From Geosiphon pyriformis (lineage: Eukaryota > Glomeromycota > Glomeromycetes > Archaeosporales > Geosiphonaceae): a DNA stretch of 64,000 nucleotides. Made by a program: the position numbers and the translations under genes. The stretch spans positions 58,324-122,323 of the forward strand of contig JAAOMT010000525.1 in NCBI GenBank assembly GCA_016748015.1, given 5' to 3'. The notes under the pieces are model-generated. The model was not told the DNA's origin. It ran no database searches and saw nothing but the letters and a program-made list of their open reading frames with translations. Shown here piece after piece: positions 33,101-44,017 of this stretch (position 1 is its first letter; each line of letters begins with the position of its first letter).

Positions 33101-33930
33101 AACCAATTAAGCAACGAACTTACCGCATACCTCCATCTGGCGATAACCTAATTAAGCAAGAAGTGCAACAGATGCTTAATAACAGCCTAATCAAAGAATC
33201 GTTAAGCTCTTGGTCCTCGCCAGTAGTTTTGGTCACCAAAAAAAACAGAAAAGTGCGATTCTGCGTAGATTATCAAAAACTAAATAGTATTATGCGAGGA
33301 GATAGTTATCTCACTCCCCTTATCCAGGAAATTCTGGACAATCTAGGGAAAAAAAAATGGTTCTCGTCATTAGATTTAGCAAGTGGTTACTGGCAAGTTG
33401 AAATAAACCCCAAAGACAAAAAAAAAACAGTGTTTACCACTCGAGATGGAAACTTCGAGTTTAACATAATGCCTTTTGGACTTTGTAATACTCCTGCCAT
33501 GTTTCAACACCTGATGGATGTAGTATACAAAGGAATTCTTTGGAAATCAGTAGTAGTCTACTTAGACAACACAAACATGTTCTCTGAAACATTCGAAAAC
33601 CATCTGCTTTATCTGCAACAAGTCTTCAAACGCCTTTGTAGTACTGGATTGAAACTCAATCCCGAGAAGTGCTTTTTTGGAAAAACTGAGTTAAAATTCC
33701 TAGGACATGTAATCAGCAAGAACGGAGTTAAATCCAATCCAAATAAAATACAAAAAGTCAATAATTTTCTAGCCCCAATCAACCTTAGAGAATTACGAGA
33801 ATTTCTAGGATTAGCAGGATATTATCGTCGATTTGTCAAAGGTTTCTTGAACATTGCAAAACCACTCCATCAATTGTTGTCCAAATATGTACCATACTTG
33901 TAGAAGGAAGATCAACAGAAAGCATTTGAC
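33101..33930 (+). pseudogene. Reverse transcriptase of element C
   Basis: Open for 246 codons from 33163. V-R-F-C-V-D-Y-Q-K-L-N, L-D-L-A-S-G-Y-W-Q-V, M-P-F-G-L-C-N-T-P and F-L-G-H-V-I-S are intact. The catalytic box is Y-L-D-N (GAC to AAC), so polymerase activity is lost despite the open frame. It ends at a TAG where a Trp is expected (33901). Confidence 0.92.
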
Positions 33931-34362
33931 TATCTCAAGCAGTGATTGATCACATCCCCAATCCTGATTTACCCAGATTTCACTAAACGATTTATTGTTG
34001 CTACAGACGCCTCAAAAAATGCTCTAGGAGCAGTTTTATCACAGATAGAACTGGACAATAGAGAACACCCAGTTGTCTATGCTAGTCGCAGCACTAGTCC
34101 AGCAGAAAAAAATTACAGCACAACAGATCTGGAATGTCTCGCCATTTATTGGACCATACAGACTTGGAAACATTACCTCAGTCAACCATTTGACCTATAT
34201 ACCGATCACAAAGGACTTATTTGGTTACTCAACAATCCACAACTAGAAGGAAAATATGCAAGATGGAGTACTTATCTGTAACAATTCCCACTTAAAGTCT
34301 ATTACAAGGAAGGATCCAAGAACACCAATGCCGACAGTTTGTTAAGAATGCCACAAACCTAA
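33931..34362 (+). pseudogene. RNase H of element C
   Basis: A-T-D-A-S-K-N, T-T-D-L-E-C-L and L-Y-T-D-H-K-G keep three acidic residues. It stops at TAA 34279, then continues in frame through Y-Y-K-E-G-S-K-N-T-N-A-D-S to TAA 34360-34362, the conserved stop before integrase. Confidence 0.88.
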
Positions 34363-34372
34363 TCCCAGACCC

Positions 34373-35740
34373 ATGGATACATTCACTTATCAATGACTAC
34401 ATCAGTACCTATCGACACTATGTTTCAAGGAGATATTATCTCAACAGGAACAGAGTATTATACAAAAACAAGCCCGAAATTATTTTATTCAAGACAACCA
34501 ACTATATTGACGAGAATGCCGAAACCACCCCAACTCACAACGACTAATTACGGACAGTAAAAGAGAAACTATACTATATAGCATGCACTCAGATCCGACT
34601 GCAGGACACTTTAACAAAGACGCTACCCTCGAAAGAACACTAAACTTATACTATTGGTCAATAATGCACAAAGACATTTTCGAATACGTGCTCAATTGTG
34701 ACGCATGTCAGCGAAGAGGAGGAGCAAGATCAACAAAACCACTTTGACCCATTCCAGTTGGAAATCCATTTGATAGAATTAGGATCGATTTGGTTGGACC
34801 TTTTTCAATTACATCCCAAGGAAATCACTATATCGCTATAGCTGTAGACTATCTTACAAAATGGCCAGAAGCCAGAGCAATCCAAATGGCCAATGCCAAA
34901 ACAGTTGCCGAATTTGTGCATTAAGACCTAATTTGCTAATATAGATGTCCAAAAGAATTATTATCTGATCAGGGAACACACTTCATTAATAATACACTGA
35001 CTGAACTAAGCCAATGGTTTAGAATAAAAAGACTCTTATTGTCACCATACCACTCACAAATAAATGGACTGGTAAAACAGTTTAACAGAACACTGTGTGA
35101 AGCACTAGCAAAAATAAGTCATAAAAACAGACAAGAATGAGACTTATTTATACCTTCTGTACTCTTTGTATACCGAACATTGAAACAAAATACAACTCAG
35201 TTTACACTGTTCAAACTAGTCTATGAAAGAAAAGCTACATTACTGATTGAACAAGTGATACTATCATACCCAACAGAAACAATCAATGAAGAAAATTTTG
35301 AGGCTACCTTACACCAAAGAATGTAACAGCTAATGGAAACATTGGAAAACAATCAAAAAACAGCAGCTGACAATATTAGTTATGCTCAAGAATAACAAAA
35401 AGAAAGACATAATAAACACCTATTAGAACAACTAATGGAATTCAAGATTGGAGACCAAGTACTATTACATCGTACAAAAGCTGAGAAACAGTGGAGTGGA
35501 AAGTTCAACCCAAAGTGGGACAGTCCATTCCACATACACGAAGCATTAGGAAATAGAGCTTACAAATTACGATTGGAAGACAGGATTTTAAAGAAAGTAG
35601 CACATGGAAATTAGTTAAAAATTTATCATGTAAAACAGGAATCATTGTCATCAGTACTTCAACTAGGAACACAAATTTTATTAATCAGACCAGAAAATAT
35701 ACCATGAGATCTGGAACCAATCATCATCATCGAAACATAG
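34373..35740 (+). pseudogene. Integrase of element C
   Basis: ATG at 34373 begins a different frame only 10 nt after the RNase H stop. H-H-C-C: M-H-S-D, G-H-F-N, C-D-A-C-Q. Core: V-D-Y-L-T-K-W-P-E-A (Asp), S-D-Q-G-T-H-F (Asp), but N-G-L-V-K-Q-F-N has Lys for the catalytic Glu. About ten stops, mostly TGA, TAA and TAG at single-transition sites. Confidence 0.88.
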
Positions 35741-35820
35741 ACAATGGGCAGCAAATTAAATTGGAGAATTCAAATATATATAGCATCCGAAAAGCAGCAA
35801 GAAACAATAGAAATTTCAAC

Positions 35821-36556
35821 ATGGATCTTTCAGATCAAATTTTAAAATTATCTAAACAATTATTTGAAACAATTCAAAAATCGACATCTCAAATAGAAAT
35901 AACAATTGATAAAAAAGAGATATGGTACAAAGATAAGAGCAGGAGAGGAGAGGACGAGAGTTCAATTAGAACTAAACATTCTCTCCCCTACCCACCACCC
36001 AAAAGGCAATGTGGAAAGAAAAATTGCCTTCAGGCGGGGGGTGGAAAAAAAGGAGGCAAAGAACGAAAAAAAGGTTACAAAAGAAGATACTTGGTTCCCG
36101 AGCTCAAAGAAATAAAAGAAGCTTTAGCTCATGGGACTGAACTCCCCGAAACAGGGGAGTGGACACCTGACAATGCTCAGGAATAGAAAGAAAGACTTCC
36201 TCCAGCTTATTGGTTCTACAAAATTGGAGAACAGCTTGACTTGAAAACACCATACGAAGACCTCAGCCAGAAAACGTTTAACAAAGAAACAATACAACAA
36301 GTAGAAAAATTTGTAGGGAAAAACAACCTGACCCTATATTACAAAGCAGCATACCAACTATATGCCACCTTCTAACATTGCCCAAATGTACTACTGAACG
36401 GATCTATGAAAACCATAATGGTTAACAGCATAGGACGAATAACCAATCAATAGTTCGAAGACCTACAAAAGGCAATACTCGAAGCAACAATCAAACATTA
36501 CATAAATGAAGCCACGATAACAAATATATACAGTTTCACAGAAGCTCAATTTTAAA
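35821..36556 (+). pseudogene. ORF3 of element C, function unknown
   Basis: Starts ATG 35821 (M-D-L-S-D-Q-I-L-K-L-S-K-Q-L-F), similar to B2 and A ORF3 starts. A Lys/Gly-rich insert (about 35990-36080) is unlike the other families. Open to 36186, then stops; V-E-K-F-V-G-K-N-N-L near 36305 matches L-E-H-F-V-G-K-N-N-L of element A. Confidence 0.7.
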
Positions 36557-36569
36557 AAAAGAGGGATAA
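36557..36569 (+). other. Purine tract of element C
   Basis: AAAGAGGGATAA-type purine run immediately upstream of the 3' LTR, the expected plus-strand primer site. Confidence 0.6.
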
Positions 36570-37644
36570 TGTTACCCGAGTAAAAAAACTGATCCAAAGT
36601 TATGAAAAAACATGACCAAAACGTGACATAACACAGAATAACGCGCAATAATGTTGGATAATGCATTATAACGTTGGATAACGTGTTATAATGCAGAATA
36701 ACACAGGATAGCATGCAATAATATAGGATAATGTGTTATAACGCAGGATAACACAGAATAACATGTTATAACATAGGATAATTAGCAATAACGTAGAAAA
36801 ACGAAGCAATAACAGAAACAACAAAGCAATAGTTAACAATAGCAAGACAATTGAAAGCAATCCTGTAAAACCAAAAAAATGTATAAAAGCAAGTAGTTGT
36901 AGAAGTGAGAAAAGACAGAGAAGAAAAAATAGATATGAACCTCTAGACTAGAAATTAAAATATCCATATCCCTTCATCCTTTATTATCTTCCCTATTTCA
37001 TCTCTTGAAATAAATCAATTATTAAAAGAAATCAGAATCACAAATTTATGTTCTCGAACTTCATAAAATTTACATGAATTAACCCTTGTTTCGTACCTCT
37101 GTTCTAGAACAAATGCTCTTAGTATAACCACCTGGAACCTATTAACAATTTGGATCAATCACTCTTGATCACGGCAATTGATGATACTAATTTATCTTTT
37201 CTCTCTTTTCTTTTCTTTTCTTTTTCTTTTTCTTTCTTTTTCTGTCTTAATTTTTTTGTGGAGTGACAACATAGTAAAATCGACTGTCTGGAAATAGACT
37301 TTGTAATAGCCTGGTAAAAGAGGGAAGCTCCCCCTAAGTTTTGGATATTAACATTATCTTGTTAGCTTACCAGAAGGGTGAAAAGACAATGCCAGACCCT
37401 AATGACTGCACTTGTTAGCTCAGAGAAGAAAGCTCACATTTACGAAAAAACATTGCAATCAATGAAAGACAAACTCTGTGCCTTATAACCAAAGAACTTA
37501 ATGGGTAAAATTCACATTCAGGAATAGACCTTCAGAGACTGATAATTAAGACTAAGCCAACAGAATTACATGGAAGATGCATTATCAATAATTGAGAGCA
37601 CCAAACATTACCATTTCCCATATCCACCAAGTTTACCCGTAACA
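36570..37644 (+). repeat. 3' LTR of element C
   Basis: 1075 bp, TGTTACCCGAG to CCCGTAACA. Seventeen decamer units at about 36624-36796, TATAAAA 36882-36888. Confidence 0.94.
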
Positions 37645-38190
37645 GCGACAACAATAATACCAATGCCAACTCAAATTCAAACTCTGATTTAAACTATGAA
37701 CAATACATTGCACTACCAGATCTCTTCAAGGAACAAGAGTTGAAATGGTATAGTGACAATGGGGAAGGTATTATGCCAGAACGTGCGCATGATACAGATG
37801 CAGGGTTTGATCTGAAATATTCAGGAAAAGATGCCATCAAATTGGAACTGCATTCACGCACCTGCATTGATTTGAAAATAGCACTAAAAATTCCAGCAAC
37901 AACAATGGTTCAATTAGCATCTAGGAGTAGTTTAGCGAAAAGAGGAATCAATATAAGAGGAGGAATAATTAACACGGGATATATAGAAAATATCATTGCC
38001 ATGCTACAAAATGACTCAGAAAAGACCTATATAATAGAGCTCAACAAAAAAATAGCACAGACAATATTCCTGCCTCTGGTTAGAATAGCTCAGTTAGTGT
38101 CAGTGGGAAAAAGGGAGGAATTAGAAATAACAGTGAGAGAAATACAAGAATTTGGATCAATGGATAGAATAGAGGTACCAGTTAATATGG
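37645..38190 (+). pseudogene. dUTPase domain of element A
   Basis: Element A resumes after C. L-K-W-Y-S-D-N begins an uninterrupted 318-codon stretch (37740-38696). Motifs: D-A-G-F-D-L, A-S-R-S-S-L-A, I-I-N-T-G-Y (catalytic-motif Asp to Asn), K-I-A-Q-T and a weakened fifth motif, Q-E-F-G-S-M-D. Fold kept, activity probably lost. Confidence 0.9.
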
Positions 38191-38715
38191 TAGAGAAAAA
38201 AATTGTTGGCCAAGGAGAAATTATCTCAGCTGGTCAAGCTATTTCCATTCCACTATATAGCCAGTACATGCTAGCAATAGGAAAGAAAGAAAAGAAGCAA
38301 GGACAAATTTTTGAAGCTGAAGCAAACCTTTGTGAATCAGGAGAGATTGAGTTAATCAATCTTCACATACCAGCCAAAAGTTATAGCAGCATAAAAATTC
38401 CCATCTACAACAACACTGGCAATGTCATCAACATACTAGAAGGAATCACCATTGGATATTTAACCATAGAAATAGAAGACCAATTACCAAACCCCATTCC
38501 AGACTTTCCACAACTTTGTGGATATGTTGACATTATATCACAAACAATCTATGGACGAGACAAATGTTATTTGCTCCAACCAGAACAATTAGAACAAATG
38601 AACATGGGAAACTTAGATCCACTCCAATGTATGCAGCTCAAGATATTACTCAACAATTTCAATAACATCTTTGCCAGCGAAAATGAGTTTGGCTGAACTG
38701 ACATCATCCAGCATT
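38191..38715 (+). pseudogene. Linker between dUTPase and RT, element A
   Basis: Open to 38696 in frame with dUTPase. Contains I-P-A-K-S-Y-S-S-I-K-I-P and L-E-Q-M-N-M-G-N-L. Stops TGA 38694 and TAG 38715 precede RT. Confidence 0.65.
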
Positions 38716-39560
38716 AGATCAAGACTAGAGATGTAATGCCAATCAAACAAAAAGCATACAGAGTGCTGCCAGCTAGCCACAAGATCATTCATCAAGAAAT
38801 AAACAAAATGATTGACAATGGACTAATTCAATCATCAATAAGTCCATGGTCATTACCAGTGATACTCATCCATAAGAAGAATGGAAAAATCTGGTTTTGT
38901 GTAGATTACAGGAAACTCAATGGTGTAACTCATAGAGACAGTTATCCAACTCCATGAATACAGGAATTATTCAATGCTTTTGGTGGGAACAAATGGTTCT
39001 CAACATTAGATTTGGACAGTGGTTACTGGCAAGTAGCCATGAATCCAGCTGACAAAGAGAAGACAGCATTTACTACTAAAGAAGAGAATTTCGAATTTGA
39101 AGTGATGCCATTCGGCTTAACCAATGCCTCAGCAACTTTCCAATGGCTAATAGAAATTGTTTATACTGGCTTATTGTGAAAATTAGTAGTTGTATACTTA
39201 GATGACACCAATGTATTCTCAAAAATGTTTGATGATCATTTTCATCATCTTTAACAAGTGTTTGAAAGACTAAGAAGAGCAGGACTAAAGTTAAATGCAA
39301 CAAAGTGCTTCTTCAACAAGACAGAACTAAAATTCTTGGGACACATAGTCAGCAAAGATGGCATCAAAATAAATCCAGAGAAAATAGAGATAGTAAAGAA
39401 CTTTCCAGTGCTGACCAATATGACAGAACTGAAATCATTCTTGGGATTTGCCAGCTACTATTGATGTTTTATCAAAAACTTTTCTAAGATAGCGCAGCCA
39501 CTCAACCAACTGCAAAACAAAGATACAAAATATAAATAGACCAAAAGTCAACAAGAAGCT
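38716..39560 (+). pseudogene. Reverse transcriptase of element A
   Basis: K-I-W-F-C-V-D-Y-R-K-L-N, L-D-L-D-S-G-Y-W-Q-V, M-P-F-G-L-T-N-A and an intact Y-L-D-D box near 39197. Stops (TGA 38956, TGA 39177, TAA 39253, TGA 39462, TAG 39537) make it a pseudogene. Its intact W and R codons show what the shared TGAs of family B replaced. Confidence 0.9.
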
Positions 39561-39792
39561 TTTGATATTCTAAAAAGAAAGCTTATACAAGCTCCAGTAC
39601 TGATCTATTCAGATCACTGCAAACCGTTCATCATCACCACAGATGCATCCAGTCAGACATTAGGAGCAGTACTATCTTAGAGAGGACCAGACAGCAGAGA
39701 GCATCCAATGGCATATGCCAGCAGAGGTTTAACACCAGCTGAAAAGAACTATAGAACACCAGAAAAAGAACACTTAGCAATATACTGGTCAG
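39561..39792 (+). pseudogene. RNase H of element A, first part
   Basis: I-T-T-D-A-S-S-Q, A-Y-A-S-R-G-L-T-P-A-E-K-N-Y and K-E-H-L-A-I-Y-W-S are visible; TAG at about 39678. Cut by solo LTR B3 in the codon after Y-W-S. Confidence 0.88.
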
Positions 39793-40803
39793 TGTTACCA
39801 GTAGAATTTTAACTATTAATTAGCATAAAATTACCCTTATAATTCCTATAATTCATTAGTATATTAATATCATTTCAAATTATCATTTATTATTTAATCA
39901 ATTATCACATATCATGATTCAATTAAAATAATCTAATTAGTATAACAGAAAGTAGGATAATCAAATTACACAATACCCTGAACTTTGTAACATTTAAAAA
40001 TTTGCCGAAATTTACAGAAATTCGCTGAAATTTATAAGAAATTTGCCGAAATTTACAGAAATTTGCCGAAATTATGAATAGTTCACCCAAATTAATCAAT
40101 AGTTCAGTGAAATAACTTGTAGTTCATTAAAATGTATCTTTAGTTCGCCAAAATTTGAGCAAAGAGAAAAAGTGTAAATTCATAGATTAGTACTATAACA
40201 AGTTGTATAAAAGAAGAGCTTTTCTCTTCTGGAAAATGTATCTTACTTTAGATTTATCACTTAGAACCATTCCTATACACACAAAAAGAAATAAATATCA
40301 AATAATTTGAAAAAACCAAGTTTTTTAATTATTGCACTTGGAAAATTCCCAAAACCCAACTAACATTTCGAAATTGATTAGCTACCAATTTCAGTAAACT
40401 GTTAGTGACTCCAGGCCTGAATAGAAAACGTTTCCCTTGACAGAATTCTATTTCTTTTACATTTCTTTTATTTTTCTTTTTTTTTTATTACAATCATTAG
40501 GGTAGTCTACAGACGAGATTCCTGTAGAAGAGTTGACTTTCACAGCAAAGTAACTACATATTTTTAGTGAGCTTCTAGACAAGCAATTCCTGGGAAAGAG
40601 TTGACATTTACTACAATATAACTACATAAAGTAACTGGCAAGGAATTGGCCATTCTACTTATAAGCCCAGCAGTTCAAATTATAGAAGATAATTTGAAGA
40701 TAAATTTAGTTATTGGAGATTCAACTACTTCCTAAAAACGTGAATTCACAGCAAATCAACATTACTAACATTTAAGAAAAGAAACCAAAAACCTTCAGTA
40801 ACA
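39793..40803 (+). repeat. Solo LTR of family B (B3)
   Basis: 1011 bp, TGTTACCAGT to TTCAGTAACA, no internal sequence. Flanks TCAG and TTAG are a 4-bp duplication with one transition. Removing LTR and one duplication rejoins RNase H of element A in frame (Y-W-S-V-I-K-W). It has extra array units (40000-40160), TATAAAA 40206-40212 and an intact hairpin 40370-40392. It arose by LTR-LTR recombination (established mechanism). Confidence 0.94.
40370..40392 (+). other. Hairpin with palindromic loop in solo LTR B3
   Basis: Stem GAAATTG/CAATTTC, loop ATTAGCTAC, identical to the B1 and B2 3' LTR hairpins; 164 nt after TATAAAA. Confidence 0.55.
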
Positions 40804-41013
40804 TTAGTCATAAAATGGAAAGAATATTTGAGCCAGAAGTTTGAGGTGTACACAGATTACAAAGGATTAACATTGTTTCAAAAACAAGAATTTGGAGATG
40901 GAAGACAGTCAAGATGGAAAATGACACTCGCACTATATAAGTATACTATACATTATAAAAAAAGAAAAGACAATAGAAATGCGGACAGTTTATCACAAAT
41001 GAGACAAATCTAA
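40804..41013 (+). pseudogene. RNase H of element A, second part
   Basis: Continues with Y-T-D-Y-K-G-L (third acidic residue) and D-N-R-N-A-D-S-L-S-Q-M-R-Q-I to TAA 41011-41013, the conserved stop. Confidence 0.88.
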
Positions 41014-41076
41014 AAACATTTCAACCCAAAAATATAACAAAACCAGAACAATACCAATGGAAAAATACAACAAAAG

Positions 41077-42460
41077 ATGAACATACAAAAATATCAGCAA
41101 TTGCAACATTATATAAACACTCAACAGTTCAAGGAAAATTTATCTCAAACGGAACAAAAGAGTATTAAACAACAATCAAAATATTTTATCACTTACCAAA
41201 ATATACTTTATTGGAAAAATAGAAGAGATCCAGATCAACCAACCAGAGTAATTATGGAGCCAGAAAAAGAGACAATATTATTCAACATGCACTCAAATCC
41301 CAACAACAGAACATTTTCACAAAGAAGCAATCATGGAAAGAACCAGAAAGAGATACTATTGGCCATCAATATACCCAGACATCATTCAATATGTTCAAAA
41401 TTGTGATGCTTGTCAGTAAAGAGGAGGAACAAGACCCAGTAAACCATTAAGACCAATCAAAGTGGGACAACCATTTAACCGTATTGGAATTGATTTAGTT
41501 GGACTATTAACAATCACCAGCAGAGGAAACAGATACATAGTGGTAGCTATGGATTATCTTACTAAATGGCCAGAGGCAAAAGCAATTCAAAGAGTGAATG
41601 CAGAATCTGTTGCCAAATTCGTTCATCAGGATTTGATTTGTTGACATAGATGTCCAAAAGAATTATTATCAGACCAAGGAACTCATTTTGTGAACAGAAC
41701 ATTAACAGAATTGAGCCAAAGATTCGGAATCAAGAGACCATTATCATCACCATACCATCCACAAACCAACAGATTAGTAGAAAGATTCAATAGAATACTG
41801 TGTGAAGCAATAGCTAAGCTCAGCCAAAAAAACCAAAACAATTGGGATTTGTTCATACCATCAGTACTATTTGCTTATTGGACAATGAAACAAGATACTA
41901 CACAAGCAATACCATTTGAATTAGTATATGAGAGAACAGCAATGTTACCAGTAGAGAAAAAAATTAATACATATCCAGTTGAACCAATAACAGAAGAAAA
42001 TTTTCAAGAAACATTGCTAAAAAAAACATATGACTTAATGGAAACATTGGAAAACAAACGAAGAAGAGCAGCTAATAATATTCAAAAGTTACAAGAAAAA
42101 CAAAAAAAAAGACACGATAGTCAATTACTAGACAAACCAGTTGAATTCAAGATTAGAGACAAAGTATTACTACATCATACCAAAGCGGAAAAACAATGGA
42201 GTAGAAAATTTAACCCCAAATGGGACAGACCATTTCAAATAGAAGAAATTCTAGGAAATAGAGCTTACAAATTAAGATTGGATAACAAAATTTTAATCAA
42301 AGCAGCACATGAAGATTGACTAAAGCCATATCATGACATCACACTACCATCTACCAGTAATATTCCACAATTAGAAGTACAGAGAATACTAGTCTGACCA
42401 GATAAGATTTCATGAGATCTGGAACCAATCGTTATTATCAACAACAACACATTAAATTGA
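41077..42460 (+). pseudogene. Integrase of element A
   Basis: ATG 41077 lies 63 nt after the RNase H stop. The zinc domain is split by a frameshift near 41315. Core: M-D-Y-L-T-K-W-P-E-A, S-D-Q-G-T-H-F, N-R-L-V-E-R-F-N, so the DDE triad is present; open 41690-42319. The W-S-R-K-F-N-P-K-W-D-R-P-F module follows. TGAs at 42317, 42397 and 42413. Confidence 0.9.
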
Positions 42461-42514
42461 TCAATCAAAAGAATATATAAAAACATAGTAGACACTACAG
42501 GAAATATCAGAAAA

Positions 42515-43144
42515 ATGGAAATTACAAACAACATTTACACACTAGCACAACAACTTTTTCAATTAATCCAACACCAGGAAATGGAGATTACAATCAATCA
42601 ACAAACCATTCGATATCAAGATACTAGAAAGACATTGCAACTCAGAACACCAAAAAAAACTGAAAATATGGTGGACAAAATCATGGTGAAAGTAAAATTA
42701 GCAATAAAAGAATTGACAAAAGAGTCACTATATCAAGAGTTGACTAAAGAAACTTGGAATTAGTGGATACAACAATTTCCAAAAAACTATTGTTATTTTT
42801 ACTTGGGACAACACGTAAATATCCAAAATTTATATACGGATAAAACAAAGTGATTATTCGATAAAAGAATACTACAACAATTAGAACATTTTGTGGGAAA
42901 AAACAACTTATCCACACAAGCCCGAGTCATATACCAAATACACACAACATTTCAGGATAAATCAGAAATATTGCTTAACAAAGCAATAGATATGATTACC
43001 AGTAATCAATTGGAAAAAATCACCAATGCTCAATTTGAAAAATTACAAACCCAAATAACACAAGTAATTCTCAAAAACAAAATCCAGGAAATATTTCAAG
43101 AGGGGGAATTACATAAGTTGGATTTTGATAGAACTCAATATTAA
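42515..43144 (+). pseudogene. ORF3 of element A, function unknown
   Basis: ATG 42515 (M-E-I-T-N-N-I-Y-T-L-A-Q-Q-L-F). Two open parts (42515-42763, 42893-43144) are divided by a TAG where a Trp or Gln is likely and a TGA. Ends just before the purine tract. Helical, Lys/Gln-rich; shares F-V-G-K-N-N-L with element C. Confidence 0.72.
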
Positions 43145-43157
43145 AAGAAAGGAATAA

Positions 43158-44017
43158 TATTACTCATAGAAATATAGGAAATATATTAGCATAATTATTA
43201 GCCAATCAGAAATAAGCATAGTAAATGTGGAATTCCAGGATTCCTCTTAAGAATTGCAGAATTCCAGGAATTTCAGGATTCTCCAATGAGGAATTGCAGA
43301 ATTCCAGAATTCCAAGATTCCTCTTAAAGAAATCGCAGGATTCCAGGAATTCCAGGATTCCTGTCATGAAGAATCAAGGAATTGAAGAATCTTAATTATG
43401 TATATATAGCAGTAGTATTAGAAACAGAAAAGACAGAATTGATACTACAGAATCCTTAGCAAGAAACAAAATCATCAAATAAATAATTATTCCATATCTC
43501 AATCTACTCTCCACTATCAACACTTTATGTTGATAGTTATTGATACTTAACCACACTGGAACAATAGCTCTTGATCACAACTATTGATGGAATACTAATC
43601 TGCCAAACCGTCTGGGCTTATTTCTTTTCTTTCTTTATTTTTTTTATTTTTTTTTTATTTTATTTTCTTTTGTTGTTTACTAATTGAGTAAAAGGATTAA
43701 GCATTGAGTTATTGACATCAAGGATAGTCTGGTAAAAAACCCAAAAATAAGGGTAGGATTTTATATATTATCAGATAGCTTACCAGAAGGGCACAACTGC
43801 CAGACTAAATCCAACCACCACGCTGAGAAAAAAATTGGAAAAACTCTTGGAAAGATACATCTATTATTGACACTATTGAATTTCTGTCCATTATACAAAA
43901 GACTCCATCAAAACCTTCAGATACCACACCTTCAGAACATTATCAATGGAAGTAGCTTTTGAGCACCAAGTTATGGGTTGTTATTTATTTCAACAGCAGA
44001 AATAATCTCCTGTAACA
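43158..44017 (+). repeat. 3' LTR of element A
   Basis: 860 bp, TATTACTCATAG (first G changed to A) to CCTGTAACA, preceded by purine tract AAAAGAAAGGAATAA. It matches 12747-13597 throughout. Confidence 0.93.

Larger units (their letters stand above)
27416..37644 (+). mobile_element. Full-length Ty3-type LTR retrotransposon C
   Basis: 10229 bp with LTRs 27416-28510 and 36570-37644. Flanks GCAA and GCGA form a 4-bp duplication differing by one transition. The insertion lies in element A between the second Cys cluster and dUTPase. Gag, protease, dUTPase, RT and RNase H are all in one frame; integrase is in another. It is a third family: LTRs unlike B, with some U5 words shared with A. Confidence 0.95.
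12747..44017 (+). mobile_element. Ty3-type LTR retrotransposon A, interrupted by three later insertions
   Basis: 5' LTR 12747-13597 and 3' LTR 43158-44017 flank an element of about 10.15 kb that has been opened by B2, C and solo LTR B3. Its own pieces are 12747-16974, 26855-27415, 37645-39792 and 40804-44017. Flanking bases CCAC and CTGC differ by two transitions and read as a decayed 4-bp duplication. The host is LINE-a ORF1. It carries all domains of the family but has many stops. Confidence 0.93.

Noticed and set aside
1-44017. Alternative genetic code with TGA as Trp
   Set aside because: Elements use TGG freely, TGA also falls at Arg sites, TAA and TAG stops occur as well, and the host lyase and HD genes end in TGA.
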